A DNA stretch of 56,402 nucleotides from an uncultured Oscillospiraceae bacterium (GCA_934565425.1 CAKTHW010000002.1:1-56402); one strand, 5' to 3'; positions 25,860 to 33,252 are shown, counted from the first letter of the stretch. Notes: a model not told the origin generated them from the sequence alone. Numbers and translations are program-made.

Positions 25860-27584
25860 TTAGTCCAGCAGGAACTTGGTCACCGGGCTGCCGCCATTGA
25901 CCATGGGATGGACCATCTCGTCAATGTCCAGCACGCAGTCGATGACTGCGGCGTGACCGGAGTCCAGCGCAGCCTGGAAGGCGGCGGCGAACTCTTCCTG
26001 ATTGGTGGCACGGTAACCGGGGATGCCATAGGCTTCCGCCAGCTTGACGAAATCGGGGCCACGGTTCAGGGTGGTCTGGGAGTGACGGCCCTTACAGGTC
26101 AGGGTCTGCCACTGACGCACCATGCCCAGGGTACCGTTGTTGAAGATGACGGTGATGACCGGGATGTCATAGTAGTTGACGGTGGCCATCTCATGGCAGT
26201 TCATCCGGAAGCAGCCGTCGCCGGTGCAGTGGACGACCACCTGGTCGGGGTTGCCCAGCTTTGCGCCGAAAGCAGCGCCGTAGCCGAAGCCCATGGTGCC
26301 GAAACCGCCGGAGGTCAGCAGCTGGCCGGGGCGCTTGAAGTGGAAGTACTGGCAGGACCACATCTGATGCTGACCAACGTCGGTGGCGATGATGGCCTCC
26401 CCGCGGGTCAGGTCGGAGATGGTGTGCAGGATCTCATGGGGCAGCAGCTTTTCCGGATTGTGCACCAGAGGCGGCTCCTTGATGGACAGCACTTCTTCCC
26501 GCCAATCGGAGAAGTCGTAGTCCTTCAAATAGATGCGCTCGTTGAGCAGCTCCAGCACCCGGCGTGCGTCGCCAATGATGTGGTGGTCGGTGATGATGTT
26601 CTTGTCGATCTCCGCACGGTCGATGTCGATGTGCACCACCTTGGCGTTCTTGGCAAAGGTGCTGGTGTCACAGGTGACCCGATCGGAGAACCGGCAGCCA
26701 ACGGCGATGAGCAGATCGCAGGCACTGCTGGCGTAGTTGGAAGCGTGGGAACCGTGCATCCCGATCATGCCGGTGATGATGTCCGAGTCACCAGGACAGG
26801 CGCCGCCGCCCATGACGGTGGTGGCGACCGGTGCGCCCACCTGTTTGATAAAATCACGGAACTCAGGAACCGCACCTTTGCTGCGGATGACGCCGCCGCC
26901 CACCAGGATGAGGGGCTTCTTGGCCTCGTCCAGCATGGAAACCAGCTTGTCTACATCGCCGTGGTCCGGTTCGGGGATCTTCATGTTCAGACCGTCAGAG
27001 TTTCGAGCCAGCAGAGCGGCCAGCCGGCCGTGGCGATGATGCTCACTCAGGGGCAGGGGGGTGAAGTCCACCTCCTCAGAGGTGACGTTCTTCAGAATAT
27101 CGATCAGGACGGGGCCGGGACGGCCGCTGCGGGCGATGGCGAAAGCCTCTCGGATGATGTCCGCCAGCTTGGTGGCGTCCTTGACCAGATAGTTGCACTT
27201 GGTAATGGGCAGGGTGATGCCGGTGATGTCTACCTCCTGGAAGGTGTCCTTGCCGATCAGGCTCTCGCCCACGTTGACGGTGATGAACACCACGGGGGAA
27301 GAATCCATGTAGGCGGTAGCAATGCCAGTGACCAGATTGGTGGCGCCAGGGCCGGAGGTGGCGAAGCACACGCCCACCTTGCCGGTGGAGCGGGCGTAGC
27401 CGTCTGCCGCGTGAGAGGCGCCCTGTTCATGGGCCGTCAGAATATGACGGATCTTCTTGCCATAGCCGTGAAGCTCAAGCTCATCGTAGATGTTCAGAAT
27501 CGTGCCGCCGGGATAACCAAAGACGGTGTCAACGCCCTGTTCCAACAGGCATTCCATCACGACTTGGGATGCGGATATTTTCAT
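25860..27584 (-). CDS. ilvB: Acetolactate synthase large (catalytic) subunit
   Basis: A 574-residue thiamine-diphosphate and FAD enzyme that forms acetolactate and acetohydroxybutyrate, the first common step of branched-chain amino acid synthesis. FGYPGGTILNIYDEL is near residue 23, the catalytic Glu is in HEQGASHAADGYA near 52, and the ThDP motif GDGCFRMNCHE is near 455 with FNNGTLGMVRQWQ after it. The ATG at 27584 follows AAAGGAGG; an in-frame extension to 27710 lies in the T-box terminator and was rejected. First gene of ilvB-ilvN-ilvC(-ilvD), controlled by a T-box leader. Confidence 0.97.
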   Translation of the reverse strand: MKISASQVVMECLLEQGVDTVFGYPGGTILNIYDELELHGYGKKIRHILTAHEQGASHAADGYARSTGKVGVCFATSGPGATNLVTGIATAYMDSSPVVFITVNVGESLIGKDTFQEVDITGITLPITKCNYLVKDATKLADIIREAFAIARSGRPGPVLIDILKNVTSEEVDFTPLPLSEHHRHGRLAALLARNSDGLNMKIPEPDHGDVDKLVSMLDEAKKPLILVGGGVIRSKGAVPEFRDFIKQVGAPVATTVMGGGACPGDSDIITGMIGMHGSHASNYASSACDLLIAVGCRFSDRVTCDTSTFAKNAKVVHIDIDRAEIDKNIITDHHIIGDARRVLELLNERIYLKDYDFSDWREEVLSIKEPPLVHNPEKLLPHEILHTISDLTRGEAIIATDVGQHQMWSCQYFHFKRPGQLLTSGGFGTMGFGYGAAFGAKLGNPDQVVVHCTGDGCFRMNCHEMATVNYYDIPVITVIFNNGTLGMVRQWQTLTCKGRHSQTTLNRGPDFVKLAEAYGIPGYRATNQEEFAAAFQAALDSGHAAVIDCVLDIDEMVHPMVNGGSPVTKFLLD

Positions 27585-27653
27585 TGGGATGCAGCCTCCT
27601 TTGTTATGGTGATTTTGATCTTTCAAACCAAGGCTTGGAGCGGGACGAGAGGA

Positions 27654-27966
27654 TAAAAAAACAGCTCCGTCCCATACAATAGGACGAAGCTGAACACTCC
27701 GTGGTACCACCTAAATTCACAGCAGACGGCTCCGAACCGCCTCAAATGCTGCGCACTCATTGCTCCAGGTAACGGTGGAGGACACCGTTCTCCGCTACTG
27801 GTAATTTTGGAAACAAAATCCTTTCGCAGAGACCGCTCACGGGTGACAATTCTGGGAGTCCGCTTGGAGGCGCTTTCAGCAGCTGCGCCCTCTCTGTACC
27901 ATCGGAGACGACCCGAACCAAATCCCGATCAACGCGTTTGGTGTGTTTGGCATTGGGTTGAAATTA
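27654..27966 (-). promoter_or_regulatory. T-box riboswitch leader of ilvB, probably leucine-specific
   Basis: The minus-strand leader contains the T-box core GGTGGTACCACGG (27711-27699), which would pair with the uncharged tRNA acceptor end. A terminator stem follows (27662-27672 with 27682-27692, one mismatch) and then a T-run (27661-27654). Upstream, an AGAGAGGGCG...GCTGCTGAAAGCGC segment resembles the distal part of stem I. The returning strand contains GGA-CTC-CCA (CTC at 27858-27856), a plausible specifier reading as Leu, as in the Bacillus subtilis ilv-leu leader. T-box identity is firm; the codon is inference. Confidence 0.9.
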
Positions 27967-27972
27967 ACCCTA

Positions 27973-28001
27973 ATGATAGTCGCTTTTTCCCTGACTGTCA
28001 A
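27973..28001 (-). promoter_or_regulatory. Sigma-A promoter of the ilvB T-box transcript
   Basis: Minus-strand TTGACA (27996-28001), 17 bp, TATCAT (27973-27978), about 380 bp upstream of ilvB. Confidence 0.8.
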
Positions 28002-28083
28002 GCACATTTTCGGGAATTTTTCACATGGTTTTTCGCAAAAAACCGACGAAATACACAAAATGGGGAAATTTCGACCCAGCCCG

Positions 28084-28112
28084 TTGACTCCGCCGGGTAA
28101 AGTTGATATAGT
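28084..28112 (+). promoter_or_regulatory. Sigma-A promoter of the tyrA leader transcript
   Basis: TTGACT (28084-28089), 17 bp, TATAGT (28107-28112) with an extended TGA. It lies back to back with the ilvB promoter, 82 bp away. Confidence 0.85.
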
Positions 28113-28154
28113 GAAATAGTCTGAGTGAATCCCACTGAGAGGAGGAGACAAACT

Positions 28155-28232
28155 GTGACACATACCGCAGAAAATCGCAGCAAGGTCTATCGCTATTACC
28201 TGTCTGATAGCGACAATCTGTTGCGCTTTTGA
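28155..28232 (+). CDS. Candidate tyrA leader peptide with clustered Tyr codons
   Basis: A 25-codon frame, GTG at 28155 behind GGAGGAG at ideal spacing, ending TGA at 28232. Codons 12, 14 and 15 are Tyr (V-Y-R-Y-Y-L) and codon 25, just before the stop, is Phe. It lies 43 bp after a strong promoter and 50 bp before a perfect terminator, upstream of the tyrosine-pathway gene tyrA. This is the layout of a translation-coupled attenuator such as pheL or trpL. A 7-bp hairpin TCGCTAT/ATAGCGA overlaps the Tyr codons and could act as the pause helix. No similarity to a known peptide is claimed. Confidence 0.65.
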   Translation: MTHTAENRSKVYRYYLSDSDNLLRF

Positions 28233-28282
28233 AGCGATCTGGTCGGGCGGTTTGTTTCCAATTTACAACACAGGAACTCCCC

Positions 28283-28315
28283 AAGCCACAGCGTCGAAAG
28301 CGCTGTGGCTTTTTC
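28283..28315 (+). terminator. Attenuator terminator upstream of tyrA
   Basis: AAGCCACAGCG (28283-28293) pairs with CGCTGTGGCTT (28301-28311), followed by T (to 28314). A competing pairing exists: GCGCTTT at the end of the leader peptide (28223-28229) is complementary to AAAGCGC (28297-28303) in the terminator loop and 3' arm, and would prevent the terminator. Confidence 0.85.
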
Positions 28316-28369
28316 ATTTGTCCGCAGCAGGCGGACAACACACCCATCAGGAAAGGAACAGGATTTTGT

Positions 28370-29260
28370 ATGAAACAGCGTACCATCGTCATCGTCGGCT
28401 TAGGTCTCATCGGCGGCTCCCTGGCTGCCGCCCTGAAGGGGTTTGAGGACAGCTATCTCATCGGCGTCGTCCGTCGGCAGGAGACGGCAGACTACGCCCT
28501 GAACCACGGCTTCGTCCACGAGGCCACCCTGGACGCCTCCTCTGCCCTGGCACGGGCAGACGTGACCATCCTCTGCGCCACCCCCGACGCCCTCCTGGGC
28601 TTCCTCCGCCAGCACGCCCAGGAGTTCCGCCCCGGCAGCCTGGTCACCGACGTCTGCGGCATCAAGACCGCCGTCATGGAAGCGGCCAACGCCCTGCCCG
28701 AAGGAGTGGACTACATCGGCAGCCACCCCATGGCCGGCACCGAGTTCGCCGGCATCGAGCACGCCCTGCCCAATATGTTCCACGGCAGCAACTGGATCAT
28801 GGTGCCCCGTGCGGACAGCACCGAGGAGCACAAGGACTTCATCCGCCGCATGGCACACCACGTGGGCTGCCAGGACGTGCGGGAGATCACCCCGGAGCGC
28901 CACGATGCCATCATCGCTTACACCAGCCAGCTCATGCATATTGTTGCGCTTTCCGTCTGTGACGACGCAGATCTGTTCCTTTGTAAGGGTTATGAGGGCA
29001 GCAGCTTCCGTGACGTGACCCGTGTGGCAGCCCTGGACCCGGATATGTGGACCGACCTGATGGGACTCAACGCCCCCGCCCTCAGCCAGGTCATCCGGCG
29101 GCTGGAGGAGAACCTCCACGCCTACCGCATCGCCCTGGACAACCGAGACCGGGAGCGTCTCCACGCCAAGCTCACCTATTCCTCCAACCGTAAGCGCCGC
29201 ATCAACCTGCCTGGCTCCGGTCAGATTCCCCTGCCTGAAGACGGTTCAGCAAAGGGCTGA
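28370..29260 (+). CDS. tyrA: Prephenate dehydrogenase
   Basis: A 296-residue NAD(P)-dependent enzyme that converts prephenate to 4-hydroxyphenylpyruvate for tyrosine synthesis. The Rossmann motif IVGLGLIGGSLAAAL starts near residue 7. The catalytic region includes GSHPMAGTEFAGIEHA (His near 122) and TPERHDAIIAYTSQLMHI (near 180). The chain ends without the ACT domain seen in some homologues, which fits control by attenuation instead of feedback. The ATG at 28370 follows GAAAGGAA; the in-frame extension upstream passes through the terminator. It overlaps the convergent EutN/CcmL gene by 15 bp. Confidence 0.93.
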   Translation: MKQRTIVIVGLGLIGGSLAAALKGFEDSYLIGVVRRQETADYALNHGFVHEATLDASSALARADVTILCATPDALLGFLRQHAQEFRPGSLVTDVCGIKTAVMEAANALPEGVDYIGSHPMAGTEFAGIEHALPNMFHGSNWIMVPRADSTEEHKDFIRRMAHHVGCQDVREITPERHDAIIAYTSQLMHIVALSVCDDADLFLCKGYEGSSFRDVTRVAALDPDMWTDLMGLNAPALSQVIRRLEENLHAYRIALDNRDRERLHAKLTYSSNRKRRINLPGSGQIPLPEDGSAKG

Positions 29261-29497
29261 GTCCTGGGACGGGCTGACCACGCAGAGCACCAGGGCATCC
29301 ACCGGCAGATTGGTCCCCAGCACCGCCTGTGCCCCGGAGGTGCTCACCACTACCCGGTCGCCAGGACATACTCCCAGCAGGTCGGCTGCCACCAACCGTT
29401 CGCCCTCCGGACTGCGCAGAGCGATCAGGGACAATTCGTCCAGAGCGGATAATCGTTTCTCCGCCGCCACCACATCGGTCACTTCATAGCATTTCAT
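29246..29497 (-). CDS. Stand-alone EutN/CcmL-family (microcompartment vertex-like) protein
   Basis: An 83-residue protein with the EutN/CcmL layout: an N-terminal strand (YEVTDVVAAEKR), LSLIALRSPEG, then LVAADLLGVCPGDRVVVSTSGAQAVLG and a closing PVDALVLCVV. In known systems such proteins form pentamers capping shell vertices of bacterial microcompartments. No hexameric shell protein or encapsulated enzyme lies anywhere in the window, so a role outside a microcompartment, or partners elsewhere, must be considered. The ATG at 29497 follows GGAGGAG. Convergent with tyrA. Confidence 0.75.
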   Translation of the reverse strand: MKCYEVTDVVAAEKRLSALDELSLIALRSPEGERLVAADLLGVCPGDRVVVSTSGAQAVLGTNLPVDALVLCVVSPSQDSALC

Positions 29498-29591
29498 AAC
29501 CTTCGTCTCCTCCCCGTGGAACAATTCTCACGTTTGGGATTAGTATGGCGAGGGGGCGGAGAAAATATGAACGATTTTGGAAAAAAGCAAG

Positions 29592-29628
29592 AAAGTCCAC
29601 CCAGCGGAAACAGCTGGGTGGACTTTTT
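29592..29628. terminator. Bidirectional terminator between the EutN-like and XRE genes
   Basis: AAGTCCACCCAGC with GCTGGGTGGACTT (about 29593-29625), loop of about 7 nt, with A-run and T-run flanks. Confidence 0.88.
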
Positions 29629-29717
29629 TCTGTGGTAGTGGGAGGAAAAATTTTGAGACTCGTCCTTTTTCGACAGCGGCAGGTTGTCATTCTGTGTCAT
29701 AATGCAGAAGGTGACAG

Positions 29718-29942
29718 TCAGTTGCCGCTGTCCCCGTTTTCCTCCCAGTCGATGGCGAACAGGTCGTTGGGGGTACATTCCAGGAGCATACAGAGGGTCT
29801 CGATGTTGGACAGGCGGATGGACTTGGTCTGATTGGTCACCATGCGGTTGAAGTTCTGATAACTCATCCCCATCTGCTTGTACAGCCAGTATTTGGACTT
29901 CCCCTTCTGTTCCAAAAGAGAGAGTACGTTGAGTTGTATCAT
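29718..29942 (-). CDS. Small XRE-family regulator
   Basis: A 74-residue Cro/CI-type HTH protein that is almost only the DNA-binding domain: KSKYWLYKQMGMSYQNFNRMVTNQTKSIRLSNIETLCMLLECTPNDLF. The ATG at 29942 follows GGAG. It is divergent from the SLOG-family gene, and the 165-bp gap contains three ATTAGMTAAT-like sites, the nearest 13 bp from its start codon, so autorepression and control of the neighbour are likely. Confidence 0.85.
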   Translation of the reverse strand: MIQLNVLSLLEQKGKSKYWLYKQMGMSYQNFNRMVTNQTKSIRLSNIETLCMLLECTPNDLFAIDWEENGDSGN

Positions 29943-29955
29943 ATCTCATGTCTCC

Positions 29956-30028
29956 ATTAGCTAATCTTTTGGTTAGATAATAGGATGTCCCCTTTGAAAA
30001 CCTATAGACTGTTACATTAGATAATGTA
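29956..30028. promoter_or_regulatory. Repeated operator sites in the XRE/SLOG divergent promoter
   Basis: Three related sites: ATTAGCTAAT (29956-29965, palindromic), GTTAGATAAT (29972-29981) and ATTAGATAAT (30016-30025). The last lies inside the 16-bp palindrome TACATTA-GA-TAATGTA (30013-30028). Site 3 overlaps a possible minus-strand -10 and lies 6 bp from the plus-strand -35. Confidence 0.65.
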
Positions 30029-30033
30029 GACAT

Positions 30034-30063
30034 TTGGAGACTTTTGTAATATTATAGTATAAT
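30034..30063 (+). promoter_or_regulatory. Promoter of the SLOG-family gene
   Basis: TTGGAG (30034-30039), 18 bp, TATAAT (30058-30063), 45 bp before the start. Confidence 0.6.
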
Positions 30064-30107
30064 AGAATCCATACCAATCGAAAGAAATCGTTAGGAGGCG
30101 CGAAACG

Positions 30108-30587
30108 ATGAAGGAACGAGAAAGAACCTGCTGCTTCACCGGCCACCGGATCATACCGGCCAAGGTCATCCCGCAGCTCAAGGCAGAACTGGCGCAAACG
30201 GTCACAGAGCTGATCCAACAAGGGGTGACCCAGTTCGTCACCGGCGGGGCGTTGGGGTTTGACACCCTGGCGGCGGAGGAAGTGCTGCGTCAGCGGAAGG
30301 CGCACCCGGACATCTGCCTGCACCTGATGATGCCCTGTAAGGGACAGGAGAAAAAGTGGCGGTTGGGGGACCGGATGCGCTACCAAAAGATCGCCCGGCA
30401 GGCGGACCAGGTGACTTGTTTAGCAGAGGAATATTACGACGGCTGTATGCTCAAACGGAACCGAGCCATGATCGAAGCCAGCGCCTATTGCGTGGTCTAT
30501 TGCACCAGGACCAAAGGCGGCACTGTCTACACTGCCAACCGAGCGGAGCGAGCTGGCTTACATATGACCTATCTGATGCAGGCATGA
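30108..30587 (+). CDS. SLOG-family (DUF1273, YpsA-like) protein
   Basis: A 159-residue protein with the DUF1273/SLOG Rossmann-like fold, which binds nucleotide-derived ligands. The family signatures are CCFTGHR at residues 9-15 and FVTGGALGFDTLAAEE near 43, followed by LHLMMPCKGQEKKW and the acidic/aromatic CMLKRNRAMIEAS near 113. The Bacillus homologue YpsA affects cell division and stress; other SLOG proteins act as sensors in conflict systems. The ATG at 30108 follows AGGAGG. It is divergent from a small XRE regulator that shares repeated operator sites. Confidence 0.88.
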   Translation: MKERERTCCFTGHRIIPAKVIPQLKAELAQTVTELIQQGVTQFVTGGALGFDTLAAEEVLRQRKAHPDICLHLMMPCKGQEKKWRLGDRMRYQKIARQADQVTCLAEEYYDGCMLKRNRAMIEASAYCVVYCTRTKGGTVYTANRAERAGLHMTYLMQA

Positions 30588-30612
30588 CGGCCATGCGTCG
30601 GGAGAAACAAGA

Positions 30613-30638
30613 ACGGCAGTGACGGGGGTCACTGCCGT
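30613..30638. terminator. Hairpin between the SLOG gene and the EamA gene
   Basis: An 11-bp perfect stem, ACGGCAGTGAC (30613-30623) with GTCACTGCCGT (30628-30638). The flanks are only moderately T-rich; it probably ends both convergent units. Confidence 0.65.
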
Positions 30639-30653
30639 AAATGATAGGAGCGG

Positions 30654-31553
30654 TCATTCCGCTGCCTTTGCAGGGGATTCATTTTCCAGGAGGGTCTCCG
30701 CCACCACACAGATCAAAATGATGACCGCGCCCATGACCCCAGCCACCGATAGCCGTTCATCCAGCACGAACCGGGAGAACACCGCCGTCAGCACCGGGCA
30801 GGCGCATTGCAGCAGAGCCGCTGTCCGGGAGGACAGGGTGGTGAGCGCCGCGTTCTGGAGCAGATACCCGGCCAGGGTGCAGCCGATGGCCATGTAGGTG
30901 ATGATGGCCCAGATGGTAGGGGTGGTCAGCTCCAGATGGAGACCACCGTTGAAAATGGGAGCGCAGATGGCGGCCATGAGCACCGAGGCGGCAACCTGTA
31001 AGGTGGAGAGGGTGATGGGGTCCACCCGTTCCAAAGCGTGTTCGCCGAACACCAGCGACCCCGCCAGCAGCAGCGCCGACAGCAGCGACAGCACTTCCCC
31101 CAAACCAAACCCGGACAACCCGCCCAGACCGCACAGCAGGTACAGCCCCACGACCACCAGACACTGGATGGGGATGTGCTGCCAGCGATAGGTGCGCCGA
31201 TAGACCACCAGCGCCAGCAGCGGGGTCATCACCGTAGCCAGGGAGCGCAAAAAGGCCACAGAGGTGGCGGCGGTCAAGTCCAGCGCGATGTTGTTCACCA
31301 CATAAGCGCCCGCCATGCACAGGGTGGGCAGGATCCAGTCCTTCACCGAGCATTGTTTCAGCCCCTTCCAAATGCGCTTGCTGAACAACAGCAGCAGCAC
31401 CACCAGCGCCATGGAGTAGCGCAGGACGAGGAGGGAGTAGACGGGCATGACGTCAAAGGCGAACTTGGAGATGGGATCGCCGAAGCCGTACAGCATGCTC
31501 TGTAACAGGATGAGGAAGCAGGGGAACCACTTCGAGCGGGATCTGGAAGCCAT
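30654..31553 (-). CDS. EamA/DMT-superfamily transporter
   Basis: A 299-residue inner-membrane carrier with ten hydrophobic helices arranged as two EamA repeats. The second repeat starts near residue 155 (LGEVLSLLSALLLAGSLVFGEHALER) and includes the typical GCTLAGYLLQNAALTTLSSRTAALLQCACPVLTAVFS region. Members export amino acids, nucleosides or other metabolites; the substrate cannot be told. The ATG at 31553 follows AAAGGAG. Convergent with the SLOG gene; a monocistronic unit. Confidence 0.9.
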   Translation of the reverse strand: MASRSRSKWFPCFLILLQSMLYGFGDPISKFAFDVMPVYSLLVLRYSMALVVLLLLFSKRIWKGLKQCSVKDWILPTLCMAGAYVVNNIALDLTAATSVAFLRSLATVMTPLLALVVYRRTYRWQHIPIQCLVVVGLYLLCGLGGLSGFGLGEVLSLLSALLLAGSLVFGEHALERVDPITLSTLQVAASVLMAAICAPIFNGGLHLELTTPTIWAIITYMAIGCTLAGYLLQNAALTTLSSRTAALLQCACPVLTAVFSRFVLDERLSVAGVMGAVIILICVVAETLLENESPAKAAE

Positions 31554-31593
31554 GGGGACGCTCCTTTCTGATGATGATTTAGCGGATTACATC

Positions 31594-31621
31594 ATTGTAG
31601 CACGAAAGCAGGGGAGAAGAA
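31594..31621 (-). promoter_or_regulatory. Likely promoter of the EamA gene
   Basis: Minus-strand TTCTTC (31616-31621), 16 bp, TACAAT (31594-31599) with an extended TGC. Confidence 0.45.
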
Positions 31622-31706
31622 AACCGGAAAAGATGCCGGTTTTTGCCGATTTCTGAACGGATACATTAGAATAGTTGAACAGGCGAAAAAAGTTTCCCCG
31701 TTCCCG

Positions 31707-31735
31707 TTGACAAATGAAGGGGAATCTGCTATAGT
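31707..31735 (+). promoter_or_regulatory. Sigma-A promoter of the infC-rpmI-rplT operon
   Basis: TTGACA (31707-31712), 17 bp, TATAGT (31730-31735); transcription would begin near 31742. Confidence 0.85.
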
Positions 31736-31741
31736 TGTTGG

Positions 31742-31890
31742 GTAAAACAAAGCAGGATGGTATCCCCACCTCACCTTCCGTGCCCACGCGCGGTGGTCGA
31801 TAGCTCTCTTTCCTCCCTTTTGTGACCAGAGGGGAGCAGTGACGTACGGGTACCATTCGGTGTCCGTTTTTTTCATGTTTTGATTTTTTT
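31742..31890 (+). promoter_or_regulatory. L20-type leader with terminator/antiterminator switch
   Basis: A terminator stem, ACGGGTACC (31846-31854) with GGTGTCCGT (31859-31867, two wobbles) and seven T, sits before infC. GGATGGTA (31755-31762) can pair instead with TACCATTC (31851-31858), which removes the terminator. This matches the logic of the L20 leader of Firmicutes, where excess ribosomal protein L20 promotes termination. Identity is inferred from position and pairing, not from a covariance search. Confidence 0.65.
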
Positions 31891-31908
31891 CGTTGGAGGT
31901 GTTTCAGT

Positions 31909-32445
31909 ATTAGCAACATGGCGCATCAGATCAATGAGGATATCCGGGACAAAGAGGTCCGCTTGATCTCCTCCGATGGTCAACAGCTCGGGATCATGTC
32001 CTCTCGTGACGCTCTGGCCGTTGCCGCAAAGGCAGGTCTTGACCTGGTCAAAATTTCCCCCAAAGCAACCCCTCCGGTCTGCAAGGTGATGGACTACGGC
32101 AAGTACCGCTTCGAGCAGTCCAAGCGGGAAAAGGAAGCCAAGAAGAATCAGCACGTCGTCGAGATCAAAGAGATCCGTATGTCCCCCAGCATTGACGTAG
32201 GTGATTTGAACACAAAACTCCGCAACGCAAATAAGTTCCTGGCCGCCGGCAACCGGGTCAAGGTCACCGTCCGCTTCCGCGGCCGTGAGATGGCTCACAC
32301 CAACATCGGTGAGGAACTGCTGAAAAAGTTCGCGGAAAGCTGCGCCGAGATCGCCTCTATGGATCGGAAACCCAAGCTGGAAGGCCGTCATATGACCATC
32401 CTCCTCTCGCCCAAGGTTTCCAAGGAGCCGAAAAAGGATAAGTAA
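31909..32445 (+). CDS. infC: Translation initiation factor IF-3, likely AUU start
   Basis: A 178-residue IF-3, which binds the 30S subunit and checks the initiator codon-anticodon pair. INEDIR, VRLIS and the long basic linker helix ([19 protein letters not shown]) precede the C-terminal domain ([26 protein letters not shown]). I place the start at ATT 31909: GGAGGT (31895-31900) is 8 nt upstream, ideal spacing, and the reading [12 protein letters not shown] matches the family's N-terminus. The first ATG (31918) is 17 nt away, too far. AUU is the classical self-limiting start of infC. First gene of the IF-3/L35/L20 operon. Confidence 0.93.
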   Translation: MSNMAHQINEDIRDKEVRLISSDGQQLGIMSSRDALAVAAKAGLDLVKISPKATPPVCKVMDYGKYRFEQSKREKEAKKNQHVVEIKEIRMSPSIDVGDLNTKLRNANKFLAAGNRVKVTVRFRGREMAHTNIGEELLKKFAESCAEIASMDRKPKLEGRHMTILLSPKVSKEPKKDK

Positions 32446-32489
32446 CCGTTGACGGAAGGTTTGTCCGTCTGATGAAAGGAGTTTCCACT

Positions 32490-32687
32490 ATGCCTAAGAT
32501 GAAAACGCACAGCGGTGCGAAGAAGAGATTTAAGCTCAGCAAGACCGGCAAAGTCAAGCGCGCGCACGCTTATGCCAGCCATATCCTGACCAAGAAGACC
32601 ACCAAGCGCAAGAGAGGTCTGCGTAAGGGCGTTTATGCGGATGTGACCAACGCACCCACCATTCGTAAGATGATCCCTTACAAATAA
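32490..32687 (+). CDS. rpmI: 50S ribosomal protein L35
   Basis: A 65-residue basic protein beginning [17 protein letters not shown] and ending in the usual RGLRKG...IRKMIPYK region, normal for bL35. The ATG at 32490 follows AAAGGAG and is preferred to an in-frame ATG at 32472. It lies between infC and rplT, 44 and 22 bp away, the universal order. Confidence 0.98.
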   Translation: MPKMKTHSGAKKRFKLSKTGKVKRAHAYASHILTKKTTKRKRGLRKGVYADVTNAPTIRKMIPYK

Positions 32688-32709
32688 TTCGGAATAGGAG
32701 GCTACTGAA

Positions 32710-33066
32710 ATGGCAAGAGTCAAACGCGCAATGATGACGCGCAAGAGAAGAAATAAGATCCTGAAGATGGCCAAGGGCTACTGGGGTTCCAAGAGCAAGC
32801 ATTATAAGATGGCCAACCAGGCTATGATGAAGTCCCTGACCTACGCTTACATCGGCCGCCGCCTGAAGAAGCGTGACTTCCGCCGCCTGTGGATCACCAG
32901 AATCAGCGCCGCCTGCAAGGCAAACGGCATGAACTACTCCACCTTCATGCACGGCCTGAAGCTGGCTGACATCCAGATCGACCGCAAGATGCTGTCCGAG
33001 CTGGCTGTCAACGACAAGGCTGCATTCGCACAGCTGGTCGAACTGGCAAAGGGCAAGCTGGCATAA
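32710..33066 (+). CDS. rplT: 50S ribosomal protein L20
   Basis: A 118-residue protein ([19 protein letters not shown], then [20 protein letters not shown]), the early assembly protein bL20 that also represses this operon by acting on its leader. The ATG at 32710 follows AGGAGG. Last gene before the terminator. Confidence 0.98.
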   Translation: MARVKRAMMTRKRRNKILKMAKGYWGSKSKHYKMANQAMMKSLTYAYIGRRLKKRDFRRLWITRISAACKANGMNYSTFMHGLKLADIQIDRKMLSELAVNDKAAFAQLVELAKGKLA

Positions 33067-33094
33067 TCAGACCAGACTTGTTTTCATACGAAAC

Positions 33095-33134
33095 AAACCG
33101 CTGCAAACCGTTCGTTTGCGGCGGTTTTATTTTT
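33095..33134 (+). terminator. Terminator of the infC-rpmI-rplT operon
   Basis: AAACCGC-T-GCAAAC (33095-33108) pairs with GTTTGC-G-GCGGTTT (33114-33127), followed by a T-rich tail. Confidence 0.9.
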
Positions 33135-33252
33135 CCAGCGCAGCCCGCACAAAAACTGACCAAAAGTCATGAAACAACGGAGAAACGCGACGTTTCCCGC
33201 ATTTTTGGACACTTTCACAAGAGTTCCGCCGGGGAATCCGGGGCGAGGGATA

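Noticed and set aside
29246..29497. A bacterial microcompartment locus
   Set aside because: Only one vertex-type gene exists; no shell hexamer or enzyme genes are present in the window.
31619..31643. Small hairpin ACCGG...CCGGT with T-run upstream of infC
   Set aside because: The stem is only about 7 bp and no plus-strand gene precedes it; it lies in the EamA promoter region, so a terminator role is not supported.
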